From Phanerodontia chrysosporium (Eukaryota > Basidiomycota > Agaricomycetes > Polyporales > Phanerochaetaceae), in contig MJGA01000007.1 of the NCBI GenBank assembly GCA_001910725.1, positions 1,302,001 to 1,366,000 on the forward strand: 64,000 nucleotides of DNA, in the 5' to 3' direction. This document shows positions 9,796 to 19,964 of this stretch, piece by piece. Each line of letters starts with the position of its first letter. The first letter of the stretch is position 1. The position numbers and the translations under genes are program-made. The notes below the pieces were generated by a model. It worked only from the letters and a program-made list of their open reading frames with translations. It was not told the origin of the DNA and made no database searches.

Positions 9796-10461
9796 TGTCG
9801 CGGAGCAAGGGCTCAACGCTTCACGAGGGAGCACAGATGGGGAGGTTGATGGGATGGCGCGGCGGAGCGAGTCACACAGCGACGAGCAACTTGTGCAGCT
9901 GTCTGTATTGACCAAGTTAACATTGAAATAGTAAATACTACACATGATGGCTTACCTGTTCGTATTGACCAAGAGGTCGTGATGACGGACAGGAGCGAGG
10001 AGTGCTACCCTTATATACTACAGAGTCTTTAGGGCAGGCTGTACAATTACCTAAGCTGATGGGCAATGCTCAGCATAGCCAGCGAGGCTGTGCTGGGGCT
10101 ATGTCATGAGGCTATGTCAGCTGGCAGTGTTTGGGGCTGCGTCGGACCGAGGCTGTGTTATCAGGCTGATCAGCTCAGTGTGTCTCGGCGAGGGGAGTCA
10201 TCAGGGATGACAGTGCCTCCTCGGCGATCCAGGGAACCGGTTGCAGAACAGACCGATGATCCGGGCAGTGTCTGAGTGCGCAGCGGGATGCGCTGGCGTC
10301 TAGGAGTGATGCGCCATCAGGGCGCTGGTGCTGGACGGCCAGGCGCTGATTGTGGGTGGCTAGGACTCCAAACGGCGTGAGGGCTGCTCGCCCCTTGGAT
10401 TAATCAAGGAAAGTGGCCAAAAATTGGTAAAAAATAGGGCTGCGCCGTCACATCCGTGACA
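9796..10461 (-). repeat. Family E solo LTR, TSD TGTCA
   Basis: 666 bp from TGTCGCGG to CCGTGACA, collinear with the LTR at 1479-2172 apart from a small deletion in the GAGGCTG region. Perfect 5-bp target duplication TGTCA at 9791-9795 and 10462-10466. No internal region is left, so it arose by LTR-LTR recombination. Confidence 0.93.
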
Positions 10462-10466
10462 TGTCA

Positions 10467-11000
10467 GAGACCGATAATTTCAAGCTTCAGTCAGACATGG
10501 ATACTAAAGAAGGTGGATCTGAAGTTCAGGCGATCTAGACACTCGTTATACATAGAATCCTGACCAATAACATTGATTTTGTTGTACAACCCTGATGAAG
10601 CGTGTCTTTTGATACCCTGGCAGATATGAAGCTGACTTTTGGGTGTACTTTACAGAGGACTTCTCAGTCTTATAAAAGACGAGCACCTTTTATATGTCTG
10701 TGGACCTGGGATATACAAGTCCACTTGGTCTTTTGTACTTCAGTGTTTTATCGGTCTTAGAGTCTTCTGTAAGACCATAATAACACCTTGCAGTTTTACT
10801 AATGTGCTGTAGACACAAAGTTGAGCCTGCATGGCAGTGTCTTCAGTTGTCGTCTGCAAAGAAGTATGGTAATGATTACACCACACCGAGCCTGTCTGAG
10901 TGCGACAACCACTGGTGACGGTAAAGTTGCCGAACACGATGCATGACTGGGAGATGGAAGTAGCCATGGAATAAGTGTGCAAACAGAAAAAGCGGTCAAC
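10467..11000. other. Nothing recognised
   Basis: Unique-looking sequence between an E solo LTR and repeat G, with short ORFs that look like chance and no second copy in the window. Confidence 0.4.
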
Positions 11001-12106
11001 AACTAGGTCAGTGTAGGCCGTAAGTCGGCGAGTACGATTTTCTCATGCTTGAGCACTAAAATAAATAGCATGTTTGAAATACATTGGCTTTTATAGATAA
11101 TGTAATAGAATTCACACTAGGGTTTTTGGCAGTGCTGTTTGTTGCACTGAGCAGAATTGGTGATGTATGTTTAAAGGATTTGATTGGTTACTTGTTCTGC
11201 AGAGTTATATTTGCCATAGTAAGCCTTTCATTAATTACAATTTTGGGTATGCACACTTTATATTATATATGAATATTATATGCATTTAATTAATGTTATA
11301 CATGTATATACAAATATTCAGGGGCTGATGCATGCCAAGAGACCTAGTTTCATTGTGTTATTTTTAGCAGTCACTATAAATGCTCACTTCTTTCTTGACA
11401 TTCAATACGAAGAGTCAAATGCCTCAACTCTTAATCCTGACCCTGGCTCTGCACTCTTTAATTGTAGTATATAATCTTTCATCAACTTTGAATTTCTTGT
11501 ATACATAGTGCATCACACTATAGCAAACTAATTGCTTAGTTTACCAGAATTCATAAAGAATAACAGAACAAATGTTGCATAAAAGACGACAAGTCTGCTA
11601 TATTGTTTAGTCGAGTTCTATTGAGCATCCAGGCATATGATATCTTCTTTTATTAAGACTTATATATGAGTTCTGTCTTGATTTACTAGCACTTTGGCCA
11701 AAACATATTTTTTCTACAGTAATCTTCACTTTTACTTCATTTTCAGATGTACACCTATTTTAGACTCATTTGCATGATACAAAATACATCTGGCATTTAC
11801 TAACCTTGTCTGTAAAGTATGTATATATATTAGAGCCGCATCAGATCTTGTATAAGAACAAAGACTTAGTTACTTCTGAAAGAGAATATATAACATTATA
11901 AACTTTAATCCTCAAGATAAAGCCCTAAAGCCAATGCATTATCTCTATGCCATACAGGCATCTAGCACGTATCACAGTTGGAAGAGTGAGTCAGTACATG
12001 TTATACGTACTGTCCAGTTAGTATCTTAAATTATATTCAGTGTAGCATCATAAAGCACTCTGACCAGTCATGTAGATCTTTTGAATTCACCCAAAAATGT
12101 GCCTAT
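11001..12106 (+). repeat. Repeat G, copy 1
   Basis: About 1.1 kb of AT-rich sequence present again in inverted orientation at 41880-42131 plus 44877-45727. Copy 1 lacks the Tc1 element carried by copy 2 and so is its empty-site relative. It is cut at 12106 by the Copia LTR; in copy 2 the homologous sequence continues past this point. No coding potential was seen. Confidence 0.8.
11083..11377. mobile_element. Tc1/mariner-derived MITE inside repeat G
   Basis: About 295 bp whose ends are decayed inverted copies of the Tc1 terminus seen at 42134 (GGCTTTTATAGATAATGTAA at the left, TGTTATTTTTAGCAGTCACT at the right). The same MITE sits in repeat G copy 2 (45352-45653), so it predates the duplication of G. 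It carries no transposase. Confidence 0.6.
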
Positions 12107-12455
12107 TGTTAGTTGTGTCCTTTGTGATGCAATCACCCCTCTGCACTCAGCAGCCCTCAGTGGCCCAGTGCATTGACCAGGTGCAGTGGCTCTCATGGGC
12201 CACTGACAAAGAAGTTCCTTTGTACTCTCTTCCTCTGTCCCTTTCGCTTTTCTTCCTTTATTCTTAGTTCGCTTGAATTCCCTCTGTAGGATAGTACATA
12301 AATCCTGGGGGTAGTGCTCTGAGCTCTTCGGTTGTTCATCCACTAGCACCAGGTCAGTAGTTCTTCCTTTGCTCCAATACATTCAGTTGCTCACCCACTA
12401 CCATCAGTGTGATTGAGAGCACTTCTATAATCGAATTTACCTCCTACAACGAACA
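12107..12455 (+). repeat. Old Copia 5' LTR
   Basis: 349 bp, TG...CA. It is visibly diverged (about one difference per 5-7 bases in places) from the three near-identical Copia LTRs at 14502, 19607 and 21498. Left flank CCTAT; the right flank of the presumed partner LTR at 21843 is GGCTC, so there is no target duplication. Confidence 0.88.
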
Positions 12456-12738
12456 GATTATGAGCTTTGCGCTTTAACTGCGCCACAACATTCCCAACCT
12501 CACTTTTACAAGGACCACACGTCTCTCAATTGCTATTCCCTGCTTCTACCATGTCGCTTACATGTTCTACACACCAATCACTGTCTGTGAAACCCAACTC
12601 TGTCATTATCGACCACCATTTGCACTCCAGATCAAGTGATCAGCCTGAACCACTCAAGCTTGGACCACTTGGGCCACTGAACCTTGCCACTCCACTTTCC
12701 CCTGCTTTCATCACTCCCCCTCACACCACAACCTCCAC

Positions 12739-14501
12739 CATGTTCTCAGACACCTCCCATCGCTTCAAGAAGCTCCACACAGACAACTACCACCAATAGA
12801 GTGGGAATTGCCTAGCTCTTCTCATGACCAAAGGGTGGTTCCACCTTGTTAAGGGCAAAAAGCTGTGTCCCACCCCAGTCAACCCCAAGGCACCTATAGT
12901 GGAGGAAGTAGCAGTGATGGAGGCATTTGAGGAGAAGGCAATGAAGGCAACTGGTGAGATCTACCTCTCTCTCTCTGAGAAGCAGAAGATCCATGTACAA
13001 GACCACCTCAAAGACCCTATGTAGATGTGGGCCACCGTCAAGTCTGTACACCTCTAGAAGAAGCCTGGCATGTGTTTTAACGCCTGGGAGGAGTTCCTCT
13101 CCATCAGAATGGAGGCGAATGAGTTCCTGTTATCTTTGATCACCAGGATTGAAGGCGCCATGCAGAAGGTCAAGAACCTCAGGCCAGACAACTTTGATCT
13201 GAATGAGCTGGACAAGGAACTCACCTGCATGTGCATGATCTGAGCCCTCCCTGACTTCTACACCAATTTCACCTCGTCTCACCAACTCCTGGACAAGTTT
13301 GACAAGGAATCGCTCCAGTTTGCATTTATCAACATGGAGGCCCTTTGTTTGCACTCTATTACACATGGCACTGCCTTTGTACTTGCCACCAATACCTCAC
13401 AGGCCACCAGTGACACCCCTTGTGCATACTGCAATATCCCTGGCCACTCTCAGAACTAATGCTTCCGCTACAAGCGCGACAAGGAGAAGGCACGCCAGGA
13501 CATCGAGGAGAAGAAGAAGCAGCGCGGCAAGAACAAGCCCAAGGCCACCGCCACCGCTGCTGCGGCTCAGGAACTCCCTTCTGAGTCCGCTGGCCAAGCC
13601 TCTGTGCGTCACACTGCACACTCTGCCACATGTGAATCTGCCACTCACTTCCTCTGGATTGCAGACACTGGTGGCACTTCTCATATGATGCCCCACAAGC
13701 ACTGAATCTGCAACTACAAGCCTATCCGGGTCACTGTGCGCCTCGCCAACGAGGCCATAGTGTACTCTGAAGGCGTAGGAACGGTGGTGTTTGCTCCAGT
13801 AGTCCAGGGGTCAGATATCCCTCCCTTCCGCATCCACACTCCCGACAACGCTGCCACACCATCTGAGCCGGAATACTACAAGTCCAATACTGGTTAGGGT
13901 GTGCCACTGTTTTGAGTTGGGGGGGGGGAGGGGTCTCGTAGTGTGCAACCCGAGACCACTGTGCCTTTGCTACCACCAGAGCCATAGGCACCATTGCCAG
14001 CAGCATCTCGCACTCCATCATCAGCTCCATTGCCCCAGGCTCCTTCTCCAGAGCTTCCAGCTGGATTACCTGCTCGCAAGCCAGGTAAGTCAGCTGCTTT
14101 GCACAGTAGGCAGCCCCAGCGTGCAGGGTTATCAACACAGCGCCAAGCATCGTCTCCACCCCACCAAGGACACTCACTGTCATCAGCTCCTTCTGAGCCT
14201 CAACCCAGTCCATCTGGCTCTCAGCCTTCACTGGCAGAGTCTCGCCCCAGCTGCACGGTCAAGCCTTGTGGTGAATGGTGGAAGGTCAAGCCAGCTTCGT
14301 CTTGCCAACCTGCTCAGCCTACTCAGTCAGAGTCCACTACTGACGAACCTTGTCAAGAGCAAAATGTCCCACTGTCAGATGCCTCCGCCTCAAGGTTGAC
14401 GCTGCAGGGAACACTTGGCCGGATAGCTGGAGTGCTGCGATGAAGCGACCTGATGCGGAGGAGTGGAAGGAGGCAGCCCACGCTGAGATTGAGGCCCTCC
14501 T
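12739..14501 (+). pseudogene. Copia gag-protease, decayed, integrase region deleted
   Basis: Begins MFSDTSHRFKKLH, the homologue of the intact start at 15146. In-frame TAG or TGA codons interrupt the gag part at several points, and the protease motif is altered (DTGGTSH for DTGATSH). At about 13809 the sequence jumps from the segment equivalent to 16215 to that equivalent to about 17368, removing roughly 1.15 kb that would encode the rest of protease, the pre-integrase zinc region and the integrase core. The proline-rich linker follows. Decay is uneven: 13460-13630 is nearly identical to the young copy while neighbouring parts differ often. Confidence 0.85.
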
Positions 14502-14859
14502 TGTTAGTTGTGTTCTTTGTGATGCAACCACTTCTCTGCCCTCAGTGGCACTCAGTGGCCCAGTGCAGTGGCCAGGTGCATTGACCATGTGCAGTGGCCC
14601 TCATGGGCCACTGACAAAGGACTTGCTTTGTACTTCTTCCTTTGTCTCTTTTCGCTTTTGTTCCTTTGTCCTTAGTTAAGACTCCGACTTGTAGGATAGT
14701 ATATAAACCCTGGGGGTAGTGCCTGAGCCCTTCAGTTGCTCACCCACTACCACCAGGTCAGTAGTTCTCCCTTCGCTCCAATACACTCAGTTGCTCACCC
14801 ACTACCACCAGTGTGATTCAGGGCACTCCTGTAGTCGAGTTTAGCTCCTACATTGAACA
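14502..14859 (+). repeat. Young Copia 5' LTR
   Basis: 358 bp, TGTTAGTTGTG...TACATTGAACA. TATATAAA at 14700-14707 is the likely TATA box. The direct repeat TTGCTCACCCACTACCACCA occurs twice near the 3' end. Confidence 0.96.
14700..14707 (+). promoter_or_regulatory. TATA box of Copia LTR
   Basis: TATATAAA in the middle of the 5' LTR, kept in the LTRs at 19607 and 21498 and altered to TACATAAA in the decayed LTR at 12107. Confidence 0.7.
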
Positions 14860-14889
14860 GGTTATGAGCCCCGCGCTCTAACTGCGCCA
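14860..14889 (+). other. Primer binding site matching an internal tRNA-Met fragment
   Basis: Directly after the LTR the sequence begins GGTTATGAGCCCCGCGCTC. Its reverse complement reads like the D-arm and anticodon arm (GGGCTCATAACC) of a methionine tRNA. Copia-type elements are known to prime from a cut half-tRNA rather than the 3' CCA end, and this fits. The minus-strand Copia at 32900-38376 has GGTTATGAACC in the same place. Confidence 0.7.
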
Positions 14890-15145
14890 CAACATCCCCA
14901 ACATCGCCTTCACAAGGGCCACACATCCCCCAATCGCTATCCCTTGCTTCCAGCACGTCGCTCACGCATTCTACACGCCACCCGCTATCTGTGAAGCCCG
15001 ACAATGTCGTTATCGACCACCATCTGCCCCCCAGATCAAGTGATCAGCCTGGGCCACTCAAGCTTGGACCACCTGTGCCACTCAGCCTTGCCACTCGACT
15101 TTTCCCCCGCTTTCATCGCTCCCTCCTCACACCACAATCTCCACC

Positions 15146-18100
15146 ATGTCCTCAGACACCTCCCACCGCTTCGAGAAGCTGCACGCAGGCAACTACCGCC
15201 AATGGAGTGGGAATTGCCTCGCTCTTCTCATGACCAAAGGCTGGTTCCGCCTTGTCAAGGGCAAGGAGCTGCGCTCCACTGCGGCCGATCCCAAGGCACC
15301 TACAGCGGAGGAAGTAGCAGCGATGGAGGCGTTCGATGAGAAGGCAATGAAGGCAGCCGGTGAGATCTACCTCTCTCTCTCCGAAGAGCAGAAGATCCAT
15401 GTGCAAGACCACCTCGAAGACCCTGTGAAGATGTGGGCCACCCTCGAGTCTGTGCACCTGCAGAAGAAGCCTGGCATGCGCTTCAACGCCTGGGAGGAGT
15501 TCCTCTCTATCAGGATGGAGGCGAACGAGTCCCTGTCGTCTCTGATGACCAGGATTGAAGGCGCCATGCAGAAGGTCAAGAACCTCAGGCCAAACAGCTT
15601 CGATCTGGACGAGCTAGACAAGGAACTCACCTGCATGTGCATGATTCGAGCCCTCCCTGACTCCTACGCCAATTTTGCCTCGTCTCTCCAGCTCCTGGAC
15701 AAGTTCGACAAGGAATCGCTCCAGTCCGCCTTTGTCAACGAGGAGGCTCTTCGTTCTCGCTCCACCGCGCATGGCAGCGCCTCTGTGCTCGCCGCCAACG
15801 CCTCCCAGGCCACCAGCAACGCTCCTTGCGCGTACTGCGATATCCCTGGCCACTCTCAGGAGCTGTGCTTCCGCTACAAGCGCGACAAGGAGAAGGCACG
15901 CCAGGACATCGAGGAGAAGAAGAAGCAGCGCGGCAAGAACAAGCCCAAGGCCACCGCCACCGCTGCTGCGACTCAGGAACTCCCTTCTGAGTCCGCTGGC
16001 CAAGCCTCTGTGCGTCACACTGCACACTCTGCCACACCTGAACCCGCCACTCACCTCCTCTGGACTGCAGACACTGGGGCCACTTCTCATATGACGCCCC
16101 ACAAGCACTGGATCCGCAACTACAAGCCTCTCTGGGTCGCTGTGCGCCTTGCTAACGAGGCCATAGTGTACTCTGAAGGCGTAGGAACGGTGGTGTTTGC
16201 TCCAGTAGTCCAGGGGAAGGCAGTGCGCACTATGGAGTTCAGTAGAGTGTTGCATATACCAGAGCTTGGCTCAAATCTCTTCTCAGTCTTGTATCTCACG
16301 TCTCAGCGCGGTTTCAATGTCCATATCTATTCCAAGCACCTCGACTTTGAGCACAGCGGCCAGACCCTCTTCACTGCGTCCATTAGGGCCACTTGCACTG
16401 CCTACCTCGATGGGACGGTCATTCCAGCCTCAGAGTCCACCCAGGCCGCCTCCATCTCGACGCTCCCCATGGATGAGACTCTCTGGCATCGTCGCTTTGC
16501 GCATGCGCACATTCAGAGCATCCGGAGCTTGCTGAAGGACGGCATAGTCACTGGCATGAAGCTCGACTCCAAGGCAGAAGCGGACCCCATCTGTGAGCCC
16601 TGCCTCTCTGGCAAGCTCAACGCTGCGCCCTTCCCCTCGTAGTCCAACAGAGCCTCCCGGCCACTTCAGCTCATCCACTCTGATGTCCATGGCCCTCTGC
16701 CTGTCCGCACCAACTCTGGCTACCGCTACTGGATCACCTTCATCGACGACTCCACGCGTCTGCGAGCGGTCATGCTGCTCAAGACAAAGGGAGAGGCCAC
16801 TGCTGCGTTCAAGCAGTTCAAGGCCCATGCGGAGAACCAGACGCAGCAGCGCATTGGTGCTCTCAGGGACGACAAGGGCGGCGAGTACATGAGCAAGGAG
16901 CTCGAGGACTTCTGCAACGAGCACGGCATCGAGCGGCAGCACACTGTGCGCAATAGGCCACAGCAGAACGGTGTGGCGGAGCGGTTTAACCGCGTCCTCT
17001 CTGAGGGCATCACCGCTATGCTTGCTGAAGCTGGACTGCCTCCCTCCTTCTGGGGCGAGGCTCTGTCCGCCCTGGTACATGTCCTCAACCGGTGTCCCAC
17101 CTCTGCACTATCTGGCATCACTCCCTACGAGGCCTTCTATGGCCGCAAGCCGGATGTCTCCCATCTGCGCGTTTGGGGCTGCCTCACCTATGTGCATGTG
17201 CAGAAGGACAAGCGAGGTGCGCTGGGTTCACACTCAGAGAAGTCCATCTTCATTGGCTACCCTGCTGGCTACAAGGGCTGGAAGTTCTACAACCCAGCCA
17301 CCAAGCGGGTTACCATCTCAGAGCGCGCCATCTTCGATGAGCGGTACTTCCCTGGCTTGAAGAACTGGTCGGATATCCCTCCTTTCCGCGCCCACCCTCC
17401 CGATGGCGCTACCGCGCCGTCTGAACCAGAGTACTACGAGTTTACTACTGGTGAGGATGCGCCACAGCCTCGCGTTGGAGGGGAGGGGTCTTCTAATGTG
17501 CAACCCGAGCCTGCTGCGCCTCCACCTCCACCAGAGCCACAGGCACCAGAACCAGCACCACCTCGCACACCTTCACCCATTCCCTCGCCCCAGGCGTCAT
17601 CTCCAGATCCACCAGCCGCACCACCTGCTCCCAAGCGAGGCAAGTCAGTCGCCTCCCGTGGCAGACAGCCACAGCGTGCAGGGCCATCGTCACAGCGCCA
17701 GGCATCATCTCCACCTCGCCGAGGTCGCTCACGGTCATCAGCTCCTTCTGAGCCTCAGGCCGGCCCATTTGGCACTCAGCCTTCACTGGCAGAGTCTCAT
17801 CCCAGGCGCACCATTAAGCCTCCTGGTGAATGGTGGAAGGTCAAGCCAACCTCGTCTGGCCAGCCTTCACAGCCTGCTCAGCCAGCTCAGCCAGAGCCCA
17901 TTGCTGAAGAACCTCGTCAAGAGGAGGATGTCCCACTGTCAGACGCCTCCACAGACGAGCTCTGCCTCAAGGCTGCAGCTGCAGGTGACACTTGGCCAGA
18001 TAGCTGGAGTGCTGCGATGAAGCGACCTGATGCGGAGGAGTGGAAGAAGGCAGCTCATGCTGAGATCGAGGCCTTACTTGCCAATGAGACTTGGGAGCCC

Positions 18101-19552
18101 TGCGCTCTTCCTCCTGGCAAGAAGGCCATCGCCAATCGCTGGGTCTTTGCGCAGAAATTCCTCCCTGACGGCGAGCTGGAACGCTACAAGGCCCGCCTAG
18201 TAGTCAAGGGCTATGCTCAACGGCCTGGCTTCGACTATGTGGAGACCTTCGCTCCTACAGCACGCATGGCCTCAATCCGGATCGTCCTTGCGCTGTCCGC
18301 ACTCGAGGACCTGGACTTGCGCTCCATCGACATCTCCAACGCCTACACCAATGGCGTACTGGAAGAGGAGGTCTACATGCAGCAACCTGAGGGCTTCCAC
18401 TTTGGCCAACCTGGCGACGTCCTGCGACTTAGGAAAGCACTGTACGGTCTCAAGCAAGCTGGGCGCGTCTGGAACAAGACTCTGCATGCCACACTGCGCG
18501 ACCTAGGCTTTATCCGGCTCAAATCCGACGCCTCGCTCTATCTCTACCGCAGGAACGCCACCAGGATCATCATGCCTGTGTTTATCGACGACATTACCAT
18601 TGCCTCTACTAGTCCTGCTGAGACCGACCGCATTGTGCAACAACTATCCAGCCACTACAAACTGCGCGACCTGGGTCCCACCTCCTTCCTGCTAGGCATT
18701 CAGATTACTCGAGACCGCCCCAACCGCCGCATCTCCATTTCGCAGCGTCAGTACATCCTCGACATGCTGGAGAAGTATGGCTTTTCCTCCTGCTCCTCTG
18801 TGCAGACACCCATGGACCCTGGCAAGCGGCTGTCTACTGCAGACTGCCCCTCCACTCGAGAAGAGCGCGCTGCCGTCCAGAATCTCCCCTACATCAGCGC
18901 TGTCGGCTCCCTCATGTACCTCGCCACCTGCACTCGTCCAGACATCGCCTATGCGGTCTCTGTGCTAGCTCGCTTCAATGCAAACCCTGGTCAGGCCCAT
19001 TGGCAGGCAGTCAAGCACCTCTTCCGGTATCTCAAGGGTTCTCTCGACTTGCAGCTCACCTATGGGCCTGCTGCGACGAAGGAGCTCTTTGTGACCTACT
19101 CGGATGCTGACTATGCCGGGGACACTGACACACTGCGCTCAACCGGTGCTTATGTGGTCATGATGGGCACTGGTGCTGTGGACTGGAGCAGCAAGCTGCA
19201 GACTGTGGTGGCCCAGTCCACCACAGAGGCGGAGTACATGGCTGCCAACCAGGCTGGCCGGGACATTGCCTGGATGCGCAATCTGCTCACAGAGTTTGGC
19301 TACAACCTCTCTCACTCGCCATCGACGCTCTACATGGATAACAACTCTGCTATTGCAGTGGCCAAGAATCCTGAGCACTTTGGGCGATTGAAGCACATGC
19401 AGCTGCGCCTCTACTGGCTGCGCGATGTGATAGAGGACGGCCAGATCTCTCCAGAGTATGTCCAAACTGACCTGATGGTTGCAGACATCCTCACCAAGGC
19501 TCTGTCTGTAGCCAAGGTTGCTGCACTCCGTCGCCTTATGGGCTTGCAGTAG
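15146..19552 (+). CDS. Copia Gag-Pol polyprotein, one in-frame TAG
   Basis: 1468 codons in one frame from ATG 15146 to stop 19550-19552, interrupted only by TAG at 16640-16642 (codon 499). Gag (UBN2-like, residues 1-220) is followed by a CCHC knuckle (residues 228-241, C-x2-C-x4-H-x4-C), the protease motif DTGATSH (309-315), the pre-integrase zinc region (about 455-497), integrase with catalytic Asp, Asp and Glu in HSDVHGP, DDKGGEY and NGVAERFN, a Pro/Ser-rich linker, reverse transcriptase with FIDDI, and RNase H with YSDADYAGD, TEAEYMA and DNNSA. The stop lies just after the pre-integrase domain. It may be a recent inactivating mutation or a suppressible stop; every other catalytic motif is present. 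Confidence 0.93.
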
Positions 19553-19606
19553 ATGTGCTCGATGCGGGGGGAGCCCTGTGCAGAGACGTGCTGCATCAGG
19601 GGGGAG

Positions 19607-19964
19607 TGTTAGTTGTGTTCTTTGTGATGCAACCACTTCTCTGCCCTCAGTGGCACTCAGTGGCCCAGTGCAGTGGCCAGGTGCATTGACCATGTGCAGT
19701 GGCCCTCATGGGCCACTGACAAAGGACTTGCTTTGTACTTCTTCCTTTGTCTCTTTTCGCTTTTGTTCCTTTGTCCTTAGTTAAGACTCCGACTTGTAGG
19801 ATAGTATATAAACCCTGGGGGTAGTGCCTGAGCCCTTCAGTTGCTCACCCACTACCACCAGGTCAGTAGTTCTCCCTTCGCTCCAATACACTCAGTTGCT
19901 CACCCACTACCACCAGTGTGATTCAGGGCACTCCTGTAGTCGAGTTTAGCTCCTACATTGAACA
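19607..19964 (+). repeat. Young Copia 3' LTR
   Basis: 358 bp, apparently identical to the 5' LTR. A purine-rich tract with GGGGGGAG just upstream (about 19599-19606) is the polypurine primer. Confidence 0.96.

Larger units (their letters stand above)
12107..14501 (+). mobile_element. Left half of older Copia element (LTR, gag, protease), decayed
   Basis: Starts with a diverged 349-bp LTR, then a gag-pol frame with an internal deletion, and stops where the young Copia is inserted (target duplication CTCCT at 14497-14501 and 19965-19969). It is homologous along its length to the young element. Its left flank is repeat G. The continuing right half (19965-21843) is much less diverged and has a different outer flank, so the two halves probably did not enter the genome together. 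Confidence 0.85.
14502..19964 (+). mobile_element. Young full-length Copia (Ty1-type) retrotransposon, TSD CTCCT
   Basis: 5463 bp with two 358-bp LTRs (14502-14859 and 19607-19964) that look identical base for base by eye, a perfect 5-bp duplication CTCCT, a tRNA-Met-like primer site and one pol frame interrupted by a single TAG. Domain order is gag, protease, integrase, reverse transcriptase, RNase H, which defines Copia. Identical LTRs indicate a very recent insertion. The target was an older member of the same family, in the same orientation. Confidence 0.97.

Noticed and set aside
15614..17121. Minus-strand ORFs of 131-216 codons across the young Copia
   Set aside because: Antisense to an obvious gag-pol frame and repeated in the decayed copy with breaks.
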